Assembly: GCF_000711725.1 (NCBI RefSeq)
Contig: NZ_JONP01000005.1
Span: forward strand, 1-64,000
Length of the DNA stretch: 64,000 bases
Direction: 5' to 3'
Source: Roseomonas aerilata DSM 19363
GTDB taxonomy: Bacteria; Pseudomonadota; Alphaproteobacteria; Acetobacterales; Acetobacteraceae
The first letter of the stretch is position 1; each line of letters opens with the position of its first letter. Below are positions 51,796-61,611 of this stretch, one piece after another. The notes below the pieces were generated by a model that was given only the letters and a program-made list of their open reading frames with translations, was not told the origin of the DNA and searched no databases. The position numbers and the translations under genes are program-made.

Positions 51796-52931
51796 GGTTC
51801 GTCTATCTTACCCACTCCCTCGCCTCCTGCTGGAACCACGGCAACGCGCATTTCCTGCGCGGCGTACTGCGCGAGCTGATCCATCGCGGCCATGACGTGC
51901 GGGCGATGGAGCCGGAGGATGCCTGGAGCCTTGAGAATCTCCTGCGCGACCACGGCGAGGCCGGGCTCGACGCGTATCGCGCGAACTATCCCGAACTTCG
52001 CTCCACCGCCTTTACGGGGACGGAGGGGTTGGAGGCCGCGCTCTCGGATGCCGACGTCGTCATCGTGCATGAATGGAACGAGCCCTCCCTCGTCGCTGCG
52101 GTCGGGCGCCTTCGCCGGCTGGGTGCGCCGTTCACGCTGATCTTCCACGACACGCACCACCGCGCGGTCAGCGATCCCGAGGCTATCCGCACCTTCGATC
52201 TCGACGGCTACGACGCCGTGCTGGCCTTCGGCGCCACGCTCTCCGAGGTCTACCGGCGCTGGGGCTGGGGCGATCGCGTCTTCACCTGGCACGAGGCGGC
52301 GGACACGCGCCTCTTTCACCCGCCCGAGGCGGAGGGGCCGCGCGAGGGGCTCGTCTGGATCGGCAACTGGGGCGACGGCGAGCGGACGGCGGAGCTGGAG
52401 GGCTTCCTTCTCCGCCCCGCGCGGGAGGCCGGGTTGCCGCTCGACATCTTCGGCGTGCGCTACCCGGAGGAGGCGCGGGCCATGCTCGAGCGCCACGGCG
52501 CGCGCTACCGCGGTTGGTTGCCCAATGCCCGGGCGCCGGAGGTCTTCGCGCGCCATCTCGCGACCGTCCATGTGCCGCGCCGCTTCTACGTGGACATGCT
52601 GCCGGGTATCCCGACCATCCGCGTCTTCGAGGCGCTGGCCTGCGGCATCCCGCTCGTCTCCGCCCCTTGGCGGGACGAGGAGGGGCTGTTCCGCCCCGGC
52701 CAGGACTATCTCACGGCCCGCGACGGCGCCGAGATGACACGGCACCTCCTGGCCCTCCGCGACGATCCCGCCCTGCGCCGCACGCTCGTTGAGAGCGGCC
52801 TCGAGACCATTCGCGCCCGCCATAGCTGCGCGCATCGCGTTGACGAGCTGATGAGCATTCTCTTCCGCCTGGGCGCGGCGCCCGTGCGGAAGCTGGGCCC
52901 CACCCGCACTGAAGAGGCGCCCGCGCCATGA
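51792..52931 (+). CDS. CgeB-like glycosyltransferase (copy 3)
   Basis: Protein of 379 residues with the same plan as the two leftward CgeB copies: VYLTHSLASCWNHGNAHFLRG at the N-terminus and IPTIRVFEALACGIPLVSAPW in the donor half. Its motif is more diverged, so it probably has another acceptor. GTG start overlapping the GT4 stop; the next gene overlaps its stop. The split of CgeB copies across both arms of the divergent module suggests one pathway. Confidence 0.85.
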   Translation: MRFVYLTHSLASCWNHGNAHFLRGVLRELIHRGHDVRAMEPEDAWSLENLLRDHGEAGLDAYRANYPELRSTAFTGTEGLEAALSDADVVIVHEWNEPSLVAAVGRLRRLGAPFTLIFHDTHHRAVSDPEAIRTFDLDGYDAVLAFGATLSEVYRRWGWGDRVFTWHEAADTRLFHPPEAEGPREGLVWIGNWGDGERTAELEGFLLRPAREAGLPLDIFGVRYPEEARAMLERHGARYRGWLPNARAPEVFARHLATVHVPRRFYVDMLPGIPTIRVFEALACGIPLVSAPWRDEEGLFRPGQDYLTARDGAEMTRHLLALRDDPALRRTLVESGLETIRARHSCAHRVDELMSILFRLGAAPVRKLGPTRTEEAPAP

Positions 52932-53713
52932 GCAGCACCGCGACGCTTTCCACGGAGGAGATCCGCGCCCGCGTGGAGGCGCTGGGCGACTGGTTCCACA
53001 ACCTCGACCTCGGGGGTGTGCGGACCGCGCCGAACCACTTCCTCTACGACTACCCCGCGAACAAGTTCCGCCGCTTCGCCCACGCCATCCCCGCTGATCT
53101 CACGGGCAAGAGCGTGCTCGATATCGGCTGCAACGCCGGCTTCTACTCGATGGAGATGAAGCGGCGCGGGGCCGCCCGCGTGCTCGGCATCGACAGCGAC
53201 GAGCGCTACCTCGCCCAGGCGCGCCTGGCCGCGGAGGTGACAGGGCTGGAGGCGGAGTTCCGCAACCTATCCGTCTACGACGTGGGCGCGCTGGGCGAGC
53301 GCTTCGACCTCGTGATCTTCATGGGCGTCCTCTACCACCTCCGCCACCCGCTGCTGGCGCTGGACCTCATCCACGAGCATGTGGCGGACGACCTGCTGCT
53401 GTTCCAGTCGATGCAGCGCGGTGCGAAGACGGTGATGACGCCCGAGGCCGACTACCCCTTCTCCGAGACGGCGATCTTCGACGATCCCGCCTGGCCGAAG
53501 CTGCACTTCATCGAGCGGGACTACTCGAAGGACCCCTCCAACTGGTGGGTGCCGAATGCCGCCGCGGCGGAGGCCATGCTCCGCTCCTCCGGCTTCGCGA
53601 TCCTCGATCACCCCGAGCAGGAGGTCTATCTTTGCCGGCGCGCGGAGGCCCCCTGGGGCGCCGGCGCCGTCTATCCCGCGACTGGACGCGACGAGAGAGG
53701 AAGCCGCGCGTGA
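52928..53713 (+). CDS. CmoB-like SAM-dependent methyltransferase (TIGR04290-like)
   Basis: Protein of 261 residues. N-terminal WFHNLDLGGVRTAPNHFLYDYP matches the domain seen before the Rossmann fold in CmoB-type enzymes; SAM motif I is VLDIGCNAGFYSMEMKRRGA, followed by GIDSDERYLAQAR and FMGVLYHLRHPLLAL. It resembles a small family (recalled as TIGR04290) of unknown substrate. Because it sits among glycosyltransferases, O-methylation of a sugar is a reasonable guess. ATG overlaps the upstream stop. Confidence 0.83.
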   Translation: MSSTATLSTEEIRARVEALGDWFHNLDLGGVRTAPNHFLYDYPANKFRRFAHAIPADLTGKSVLDIGCNAGFYSMEMKRRGAARVLGIDSDERYLAQARLAAEVTGLEAEFRNLSVYDVGALGERFDLVIFMGVLYHLRHPLLALDLIHEHVADDLLLFQSMQRGAKTVMTPEADYPFSETAIFDDPAWPKLHFIERDYSKDPSNWWVPNAAAAEAMLRSSGFAILDHPEQEVYLCRRAEAPWGAGAVYPATGRDERGSRA

Positions 53714-54618
53714 TCGAAGCCGCGATGATCTGGAACGAGCCGAACAACAAGTCCCACTGGGACCCCGAGCTCGATCCCGGCTGGGCGATCTTCGCCGAGA
53801 CCGCCCGCGGCGCCGCCCGCGCCATCCGCGAGGCGAACCCGAACCTGCCGCGCGTCCTCGGCGGCATCTCGCCGATCGACCCCTCCTTCATCGTCAACAT
53901 GACGGAGCGCGGGTTGATGGAGGAGATCGACGTCGTCGCCGTGCACGGCTTCCCGCTCGACTGGAACCTCTGGAAGATCGACGAGTGGCCCGCCAAGATC
54001 GACGAGATCCGCGCGGTGACCGACAAGCCGATCTGGGTGAGCGAGGTGGGCATCTCCACCTTCGGGGCGGAGGAGGTGCAGGTCTGGGGCCTCAACCGCA
54101 CCGCCGAGCTGCTGGTCGGCAAGGCGCCGCGCATCCACTGGTACTCGCTTTACGACCTGCCGCAGGCCTGGGGCGCCACCACGCGCCATCGGGAAGCCGA
54201 GGGTTCCTCCTACTACCGCCACTTCTACATGGGCCTGCTGCGCGAGGACGGGTCGCCCAAGCCGGCGATCGAGCATTTCGGCAAGCACGCGCCGGAGATG
54301 GGCCTCTGCCAGTGGTTCCACTACGAGGACCATCGCCTGCATGACGCGGTGGCCTGGATGAAGCGGCTCGGCGTGCGGCATCTCCGCACCGGCCTCTCCT
54401 GGGCCGACAGCTTCCGCCCCAACGCGCTCGACTGGTTCGACCGGCAGATGGAGGCGCTGGCGGATTTCGACGTGACCGTGACCTTCTGCTTCACGCCGGA
54501 GCACCGGGGCATCGCGCCCCACCACACCAGCCCGCCCCAGGTGCCCGAGGAATTCGCCGAGTTCTGCGCTTCCATGGTGCGCCGCTACGCGCCGGCGCGA
54601 GCGTCGGTAGCGGCCTGA
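53710..54618 (+). CDS. Glycoside hydrolase (clan A), apparently circularly permuted barrel
   Basis: Protein of 302 residues. It opens at once with AAMIWNEPNNKSHWDPE, the acid/base strand beta-4 of a clan A (GH39/GH5-like) TIM barrel; the nucleophile is the Glu of WVSEVGIS near residue 113, and HWYSLYDLPQAWG is beta-8. Then, instead of ending, it continues with a block that looks like beta-1 to beta-3: LCQWFHYEDH, MKRLGVRHLRTGLSWAD, FDVTVTFCFTPEHRG, and FAEFCASMVRRYA. Order is therefore beta-4 to beta-8 followed by beta-1 to beta-3. No signal peptide, so it acts in the cytosol. GTG overlaps the methyltransferase stop. Confidence 0.75.
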   Translation: MIEAAMIWNEPNNKSHWDPELDPGWAIFAETARGAARAIREANPNLPRVLGGISPIDPSFIVNMTERGLMEEIDVVAVHGFPLDWNLWKIDEWPAKIDEIRAVTDKPIWVSEVGISTFGAEEVQVWGLNRTAELLVGKAPRIHWYSLYDLPQAWGATTRHREAEGSSYYRHFYMGLLREDGSPKPAIEHFGKHAPEMGLCQWFHYEDHRLHDAVAWMKRLGVRHLRTGLSWADSFRPNALDWFDRQMEALADFDVTVTFCFTPEHRGIAPHHTSPPQVPEEFAEFCASMVRRYAPARASVAA

Positions 54619-54637
54619 AGAGAAGCCTTCCCCGCTC

Positions 54638-55606
54638 ATGACTGACCAGATGCGCGCCGCCGTCCTGACCGGACCCGGCCAGTTCTCCGTGCGCGAGGTG
54701 CCGCGCCCCGAGCCCGGCCCCGGGCAAGTGCGGCTGCGGCTGGAAGGCTGCGGGGTCTGCGCCTCCAACCTCACGCCCTGGTCGGGACCCGACTGGATGC
54801 GCTTCCCGACCGAGCCCGGCGACCTCGGCCACGAGGCCTGGGGCGTGGTGGACGCGCTGGGCGAGGGGGTGGGGGGGCTGCACATCGGCAACCGCGTGGC
54901 CGCGCTCACCTATCGCGGCTACGCGGAATACGACATCGCGGAGGCCGGCAACATCGTGCCCCTGCCGGCCTCGCTCGCGGGCCAACCTTTCCCGGGCGAG
55001 CCGCTGGGCTGCGCGATGAACATCTTCCGCCGCAGCGGGATCGTGGCGGGGCAGGCGGTGGCCATCGTCGGGATCGGCTTCCTCGGCGCCATCCTGACGC
55101 GGCTGGCGACGGATGCGGGCGCGCGCGTCATCGCCATCTCCCGCCGTCCCTACTCGCTCGACCTCGCGCGCCGCATGGGCGCGGCCGAGACGATCCCGAT
55201 GGAGGATCACCACGCCATCATCGAGCAGGTGAAGGCCCTGACCGATGGGCGCTTCTGCGAGGTGGTGATCGAGGCCGTTGGCAAGCAGTGGCCGCTCGAC
55301 CTCGCGGGCGAGCTGACGGCGGAGCGCGGCCGGCTGGTTGTCGCGGGCTATCACCAGGACGGGCCGCGACAGGTGAACATGTGGCTCTGGAACTGGCGCG
55401 GGATCGACGTGATCAACGCGCATGAGCGCGACCCGAAGGTCTATGTCGAGGGCATCCGCGAGGCCGTGGACGCCATCGCCTCAGGCCGCCTGGACCCCTC
55501 GTCGCTCTTCACCCATGCCTACGGGCTGGAAGGGCTGGGTGAGGCGCTGGACGCCACGCGGGACCGGCCGGACGGCTTCCTGAAGGCCCTGGTGCGCTTC
55601 CCGTGA
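54638..55606 (+). CDS. Zinc-binding MDR dehydrogenase
   Basis: Medium-chain dehydrogenase of 322 residues. The catalytic zinc ligands are visible in GCGVCASNLTPW (Cys) and LGHEAWG (His-Glu). The structural four-Cys lobe is missing. NAD-binding region VGIGFLGAILTRLATDAG. It could oxidise a polyol, inositol or sugar alcohol. It is 19 bp after the GH gene, and its stop overlaps the next start by 4 bp. Confidence 0.85.
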   Translation: MTDQMRAAVLTGPGQFSVREVPRPEPGPGQVRLRLEGCGVCASNLTPWSGPDWMRFPTEPGDLGHEAWGVVDALGEGVGGLHIGNRVAALTYRGYAEYDIAEAGNIVPLPASLAGQPFPGEPLGCAMNIFRRSGIVAGQAVAIVGIGFLGAILTRLATDAGARVIAISRRPYSLDLARRMGAAETIPMEDHHAIIEQVKALTDGRFCEVVIEAVGKQWPLDLAGELTAERGRLVVAGYHQDGPRQVNMWLWNWRGIDVINAHERDPKVYVEGIREAVDAIASGRLDPSSLFTHAYGLEGLGEALDATRDRPDGFLKALVRFP

Positions 55607-56589
55607 GCCGTCCGCGCCTCGGCTTCCTTGGCACCGGCTGGATCGGGCGCCACCGCATGGCCGCGATCCTCGCGAGCGGCGCGGCGGAGGCGGTGGGGAT
55701 CGCCGATCCCTCGCCCGAGATGGCGGCGGAGGCGGCGAAGCTCGCCCCCGGCGCCGCTGTCGTGGGCAGCCTCGACGAACTTCTCGCCCTGCGGCCCGAC
55801 GGCGTGGTCATCGCGACGCCGAGCGCCCTCCACGCGGAGCAGTCCATCCGGGCGCTGCAAGCCGGCGCGGCCGTCTTCTGCCAGAAGCCGCTCGGCCGCA
55901 CCGCCGCCGAGGCGCGGGCCGTGGTGGAGGCGGCGCGCGGGGCCGACCGGCTTCTCGCGGTCGACCTCTCCTATCGCCACACGGAGGGGATGCGCCGCAT
56001 CCGCGAGGTGATCGGGCAAGGCGGCCTCGGCCACCTCTTCGCCGTGGACCTGACCTTCCACAACGCCTACGGGCCGGACAAGCCCTGGTTCCGCGACCCC
56101 GCCCTTTCCGGCGGCGGCTGCGTCATGGATCTCGGCGTTCATCTCGTGGACCTCGCCCTTTGGGTCCTCGATTTTCCGGCAGTTATCGATGTTTCCAGCG
56201 CCCTCTTCGCCGGGGGCGAGCCGCTAGCGGGCCGAACCGACCGGGTGGAGGACTACGCCGTCGCCACCCTCACGCTCGCGACCGGCGCGGTGGTGCGGCT
56301 CGCCTGTTCCTGGAACCTCCATGCCGGGCGCGACGCAGTGATCGCGGCGGAGTTCCAGGGAAGTGCGGGTGGGGCTGCGCTGCGCAACGAGAACGGCTCC
56401 TTCTACGACTTCACCGCGGAGCGCTTCCGTGGCACCGCCCGTGAGACGCTCGCGAGCCCGCCCGACGACTGGGGCGGGCGCGCCGCCGCCGATTGGGCCG
56501 CGCGCCTCGCGGCCGGCGCGCGCTTCGATCCCTCGACAGTCAAACTCGTGGCGGTGGCCCAGGTGCTGGACCGCATCTACGGGCGCTAG
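55603..56589 (+). CDS. Gfo/Idh/MocA oxidoreductase
   Basis: Protein of 328 residues with the Rossmann start FLGTGWIGRHRMAAI, the family motif CQKPLGRTAAEA (usually EKP) and DLGVHLVDLALW near the active-site Lys/His region. These NAD(P)-dependent enzymes oxidise inositol or hexoses; given ino1 in the sister operon, an inositol dehydrogenase-like role is plausible. GTG start overlapping the MDR stop. Last gene of the rightward operon; converges with the IclR gene by a 4-bp overlap of stops. Confidence 0.87.
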   Translation: MSRPRLGFLGTGWIGRHRMAAILASGAAEAVGIADPSPEMAAEAAKLAPGAAVVGSLDELLALRPDGVVIATPSALHAEQSIRALQAGAAVFCQKPLGRTAAEARAVVEAARGADRLLAVDLSYRHTEGMRRIREVIGQGGLGHLFAVDLTFHNAYGPDKPWFRDPALSGGGCVMDLGVHLVDLALWVLDFPAVIDVSSALFAGGEPLAGRTDRVEDYAVATLTLATGAVVRLACSWNLHAGRDAVIAAEFQGSAGGAALRNENGSFYDFTAERFRGTARETLASPPDDWGGRAAADWAARLAAGARFDPSTVKLVAVAQVLDRIYGR

Positions 56590-57386
56590 CCCGGCCCCCG
56601 CGCCATCGCCTCGATCCGCCGCGCCACCGCCGCGAGGCGGGGGCCGATCTCCGTCATCACCCTCTCCCGGCCAAGCATGAAGGCGGGGGCGCCGCAGTTC
56701 AGGGCCACGACCTCGCCCCCTGGCAGCGCCACGGCCGCGCCCGCCGCGTGCACTGTCGCCTGCCAGTCGCCGAGCGAGGCGGTGAAGCCGAGCTCTTCCT
56801 GCATCGCCACGGCCTCGCGAAGGCCGTCGCGGATCGCCGGCCACTCCCCCGGCTGCCGGGCGGCGAGGTCGCGGTCGATCGCCTCCCGCTCCGCCTCACC
56901 CGAGCGCGCGTACCAGGCGCGGCCCATGGCCGTCAGCGCGAGCGGCAGGCGCGATCCGACCTCTAATTGCAGCGCGACGGCAGTGCGCGGCGAGACGTGC
57001 TCCACATAGACCATCAGCAGCCCGTCCCGCTTGCCCAACGAGGTGGAGGCCTGCGTCTCCTCCGACAGGGCGCGCATCAGCGGCGCGGCCAGCCGCCGGA
57101 TGCTCATATTGGCCAGCGCGAGCTGCCCGAGCGGCACCGCGCCAAGGCCGAGCTGGTACTTCGCGAAGCGCGGCAGGTAGGTGAGGTAGCCCAGCCGCGT
57201 CAGCGTGTGCGTGAGGCGCGAGACGGTGGCGCGCGGCAGGCCCGTGCGCTCCGCCAGCTCCTGGTTGCCGAGCATCGGGTCCTCGGCCCGGAAGGCGTGG
57301 AGGATGTCGAAGCCGCGGGCGATCGCCGCCACGAACTGCCGGTCCTCGCCCGGGTCCACCTCCGCTTCCGCCGCGCGCTTCCGCAT
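56586..57386 (-). CDS. IclR-family transcriptional regulator
   Basis: Protein of 266 residues: N-terminal winged helix (GFDILHAFRAEDPMLGNQELAERTGLPRATVSRLTHTL) and C-terminal effector-binding domain (LEVGSRLPLALTAMGRAW). ATG 57386 has AGAGGATGGG upstream. Divergent from the CoA ligase operon, with a palindromic candidate operator between them, so it is probably the local regulator of that catabolic operon. Effector unknown, perhaps a dicarboxylate or its CoA ester. Confidence 0.93.
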   Translation of the reverse strand: MRKRAAEAEVDPGEDRQFVAAIARGFDILHAFRAEDPMLGNQELAERTGLPRATVSRLTHTLTRLGYLTYLPRFAKYQLGLGAVPLGQLALANMSIRRLAAPLMRALSEETQASTSLGKRDGLLMVYVEHVSPRTAVALQLEVGSRLPLALTAMGRAWYARSGEAEREAIDRDLAARQPGEWPAIRDGLREAVAMQEELGFTASLGDWQATVHAAGAAVALPGGEVVALNCGAPAFMLGRERVMTEIGPRLAAVARRIEAMARGPG

Positions 57387-57454
57387 GGCCCATCCTCTCG
57401 CGCTTGACCGCGCCCCTGGCTCTCCGATACCAAGAGCGAAGCGGCAGAACATAT

Positions 57455-57469
57455 TTCCGCATTGCGGAA
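57455..57469. promoter_or_regulatory. Candidate IclR-family operator
   Basis: TTCCGCA-T-TGCGGAA: perfect 7-bp arms with a single central base, in the AT-rich strip between iclR-type and CoA-ligase genes. The half-site TTCCGC matches the kind of palindrome known for IclR-family regulators. Confidence 0.75.
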
Positions 57470-57531
57470 TATACGACAAGGCCGGCGAGAGGAGACGACG
57501 GTGCGGCGCCAGATGGCGGTTTCCCGAACCC

Positions 57532-59208
57532 ATGGCTGAGGAGGCGCTCGCAGCGCCGCTCCGCCCCTGGCTCGCGTCCTACCCGCCGGGCTGCCGCTGG
57601 GATGCGCCCATCGCGACCGGCACCATCGGCGACCTGCTGGACCGGGCGGTAGCGCGCTGGGGTGGCCAGCCTGCGCTGGAGTACCGCGGCCAGAGGGTGA
57701 GCTACACCGCCCTCGGCGCCGCGGTGGACCGGCTGGCGGCCGGCCTGATGCGCCTTGGGGTGGCGCCGGGCCTTCCCGTCGGGCTGCTGCTGCCGAACAC
57801 GCCCTGGCACCCCGTCTGCTTTCTCGCCCTGGCAAAGCTGGGGGCGCGGGTGGTGCATCTCAGCCCGCTCGATGCCCGCCGGGTGCTGCACCACAAGTTG
57901 ACCGACAGCAGCGCGCGGATCGTCATCACTACTGACCTGCCGGGTCTGCTTCCCACGGCGCTGGAGATGCTGGAGGCGGGCATCGTCGATCGCGTGCTGC
58001 TCGGCGAGGATGCCGCCTGGGGCGGGGCGCCAGGGGAGGGGAACCCGCGCGCGCTCAATCTTTCCGCCCTTGATGGCAGTGCGGTGCCCGTCTGGCCGCA
58101 GGTTTCGCCGGGGGACGTCGCGCTTTTACAGTATACCGGCGGCACGACCGGCATGCCGAAGGGCGCCATGCTCACCCACGCGAACCTAACGGCCGCCGTG
58201 GATATCTACCGCCACTGGGTAGATGGCGGCGCGCTGGCGGAGGGCGAGCAGCGCGTCATGGGCGTGCTGCCGCTGTTCCATATCTACGCCCTGACAAGCG
58301 TGCTGCTGCGCCACCTCTCCTGCGGCAACGAGATCCTGCTGCGCCCGCGCTTCGAGGCCGAGACGGTGCTGCGCGACATCGAGACGCGGCGCGTGACCGT
58401 GCTGTCGGGCGTGCCAACCATGTGGATCGCGCTGCTGAACCAGCCGGGGGCGGCATCGCGCGACTTCTCCTCGCTCCGCGCCTGCGTCTCCGGCGGTGCG
58501 CCGCTGCCCTTTGATGTCGGTGCGAAGGTGGAGGCGATGCTCGGCCAGCGCCTGCATATCGGCTGGGGGATGACCGAGACCTCGCCCGCCGGCACGCGCG
58601 TGCCGATCGCGGCCACGCTTCGCCCGGGCATCATCGGCGTGCCCCTGCCAGGCGTGGACATGCGCATCGTGGCGCTGGACGATCCCTCCCGCGCGCTGCC
58701 ACCCGGTGAGGCCGGGGAGATGGCCATTCGCGGCCCCAATGTCTTCGCCGGCTACCTCAACCAGCCCGCCGAGACCGCGGCCGCCTTCCGCGACGGCTGG
58801 TTCCTCACCGGGGATATCGGCCGCATGGAGGCGGACGGGATGTTCTTCCTCATGGACCGGCGGAAGAACATGATCATCTCCGGTGGCTTCAACGTGTACC
58901 CGGCGGCGATCGAGGGCGCGATCTACGAGCACCCCGACGTGAACGAGGTGGTGGTGATCGGCATTCCCGACGCCTATCGCGGCCAGTCCGCCAAGGCCTT
59001 CGTGACGCTGCGCGCCGGCGCGCCCGAGATGACGCTCGACGCGCTGAAGGATTTCCTGCGCGACCGTCTCGGCCGCCACGAGATGCCGACCGCGCTGGAA
59101 CTGCGCACCGAACTTCCCCGCTCCCCCGCCGGCAAGCTGCTGGCCAGTGCCCTGGTCGCCGAGGAAATGGCCCGGAGCGCGACGCCCAAGGAAAGCCCCA
59201 CCCTATGA
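57532..59208 (+). CDS. AMP-dependent acyl-CoA ligase (PimA-like)
   Basis: Enzyme of 558 residues: P-loop-like YTGGTTGMPKGAMLTH, GWGMTETSP, adenylate-binding GWFLTGDIGRME and the late Lys in SPAGKLLAS. It activates a carboxylic acid to its CoA ester. Sequence and neighbours match the pimelate (dicarboxylate) CoA ligase of alphaproteobacteria. ATG 57532 is preferred; upstream in-frame sequence lies in the regulatory region. The stop overlaps the thiolase start by 4 bp. First gene of the catabolic operon. Confidence 0.88.
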   Translation: MAEEALAAPLRPWLASYPPGCRWDAPIATGTIGDLLDRAVARWGGQPALEYRGQRVSYTALGAAVDRLAAGLMRLGVAPGLPVGLLLPNTPWHPVCFLALAKLGARVVHLSPLDARRVLHHKLTDSSARIVITTDLPGLLPTALEMLEAGIVDRVLLGEDAAWGGAPGEGNPRALNLSALDGSAVPVWPQVSPGDVALLQYTGGTTGMPKGAMLTHANLTAAVDIYRHWVDGGALAEGEQRVMGVLPLFHIYALTSVLLRHLSCGNEILLRPRFEAETVLRDIETRRVTVLSGVPTMWIALLNQPGAASRDFSSLRACVSGGAPLPFDVGAKVEAMLGQRLHIGWGMTETSPAGTRVPIAATLRPGIIGVPLPGVDMRIVALDDPSRALPPGEAGEMAIRGPNVFAGYLNQPAETAAAFRDGWFLTGDIGRMEADGMFFLMDRRKNMIISGGFNVYPAAIEGAIYEHPDVNEVVVIGIPDAYRGQSAKAFVTLRAGAPEMTLDALKDFLRDRLGRHEMPTALELRTELPRSPAGKLLASALVAEEMARSATPKESPTL

Positions 59209-60383
59209 CCGATGCCGTGATCGTCTCCACCGCCCGCACGCCGATCGGGCGCGCCATGCGCGGGGCGCTGAACGCCACCCATGGCGCCGACATGGCCGCC
59301 CACGCCATCGGCGCCGCCATGTCGCGCGCGGGCCTTGAGCCCGAGGCGGTGGAGGAGGTGATCCTGGGCTGCGGCTATCCGGAGGGTGCGACCGGCGGCA
59401 ACGTGGCCCGCCACGCGGCGATCCGCGCCGGCATCCCCGTCACCTCCGCCGGCGTCACCGTCAGCCGCTTCTGCGCCTCCGGCCTGGAAGCGATTGGCGC
59501 CGCCGCCAAGCGCATCATCGTGGACAAGGTGCCGGTGGCCGTCGCGGGCGGGGTGGAATCCATCTCCCTCGTGCAGCCCACGGTGAACCGGAACCACTAC
59601 CGCAACGCCTGGCTGGAGGCGAACAAGCCCTCCATCTACGACACGATGATCGACACGGCGGACCTCGTGGCCGAGCGCTACGGCATCTCCCGCGAGGCGC
59701 AGGACGAGTTCGCGCTGGAGAGCCAGCGCCGCACCGCGAGCGCCCAGCAGGCCCGCCGCTTCGACGACGAGATCGTGCCGATCACCGCGACGATGAACGT
59801 GACGGACAAGGCGACCGGCGAGGTCCGCCAGCAGGAGGTCACCCTCTCCAAGGACGAGGGCAACCGGCCTGACACCTCCATCGAGGGCCTGTCCAAGCTC
59901 AAGCCGGTGAAGGAAGGCAAGTACATCACTGCGGGCAACGCCAGCCAGCTCTCGGACGGCGCCAGCGCCAGCGTGCTCATGTCCGCCGAGGAGGCGGCGC
60001 GGCGCGGGCTGCAGCCGCTCGGCATCTTCCGCGGCCTCGCCGTCGCGGGCTGCGAGCCGGAGGAGATGGGCATCGGCCCCGTCTTCGCCGTGCCCCGCCT
60101 GCTCGCCCGCCATGGGCTGAAGGTGGAGGATATCGGCCTGTGGGAGCTGAACGAGGCCTTTGCCTCCCAGTCCATCTACTGCCGCGACACGCTCGGCATC
60201 GACCCGGAGCTGGTCAACGTGAATGGCGGCGCCATCTCCATCGGGCACCCTTTCGGCATGAGCGGCGCGCGCATGGTCGGCCACGCGCTGATCGAGGGGC
60301 GCCGCCGCGGGGTGCGCTACGCCGTTGTGACGATGTGCGTGGCCGGCGGCCAGGGCGCCGCCGGGCTGATCGAGATCGCGTAA
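59205..60383 (+). CDS. Acetyl-CoA acyltransferase (thiolase, PimB-like)
   Basis: Thiolase of 392 residues with the three catalytic blocks: Cys in VSRFCASGLEAIG near residue 90, His in NGGAISIGHPFGMSG, and Cys in VTMCVAGGQG. It cleaves 3-ketoacyl-CoA to acetyl-CoA and a shortened acyl-CoA in beta-oxidation. ATG overlaps the CoA ligase stop. Together with the next two genes it fits the pim gene order. Confidence 0.93.
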   Translation: MTDAVIVSTARTPIGRAMRGALNATHGADMAAHAIGAAMSRAGLEPEAVEEVILGCGYPEGATGGNVARHAAIRAGIPVTSAGVTVSRFCASGLEAIGAAAKRIIVDKVPVAVAGGVESISLVQPTVNRNHYRNAWLEANKPSIYDTMIDTADLVAERYGISREAQDEFALESQRRTASAQQARRFDDEIVPITATMNVTDKATGEVRQQEVTLSKDEGNRPDTSIEGLSKLKPVKEGKYITAGNASQLSDGASASVLMSAEEAARRGLQPLGIFRGLAVAGCEPEEMGIGPVFAVPRLLARHGLKVEDIGLWELNEAFASQSIYCRDTLGIDPELVNVNGGAISIGHPFGMSGARMVGHALIEGRRRGVRYAVVTMCVAGGQGAAGLIEIA

Positions 60384-60395
60384 GGAGCAACGCCA

Positions 60396-61598
<1,203 letters not shown>

Positions 61599-61611
61599 GA
61601 GGATACGCGGC

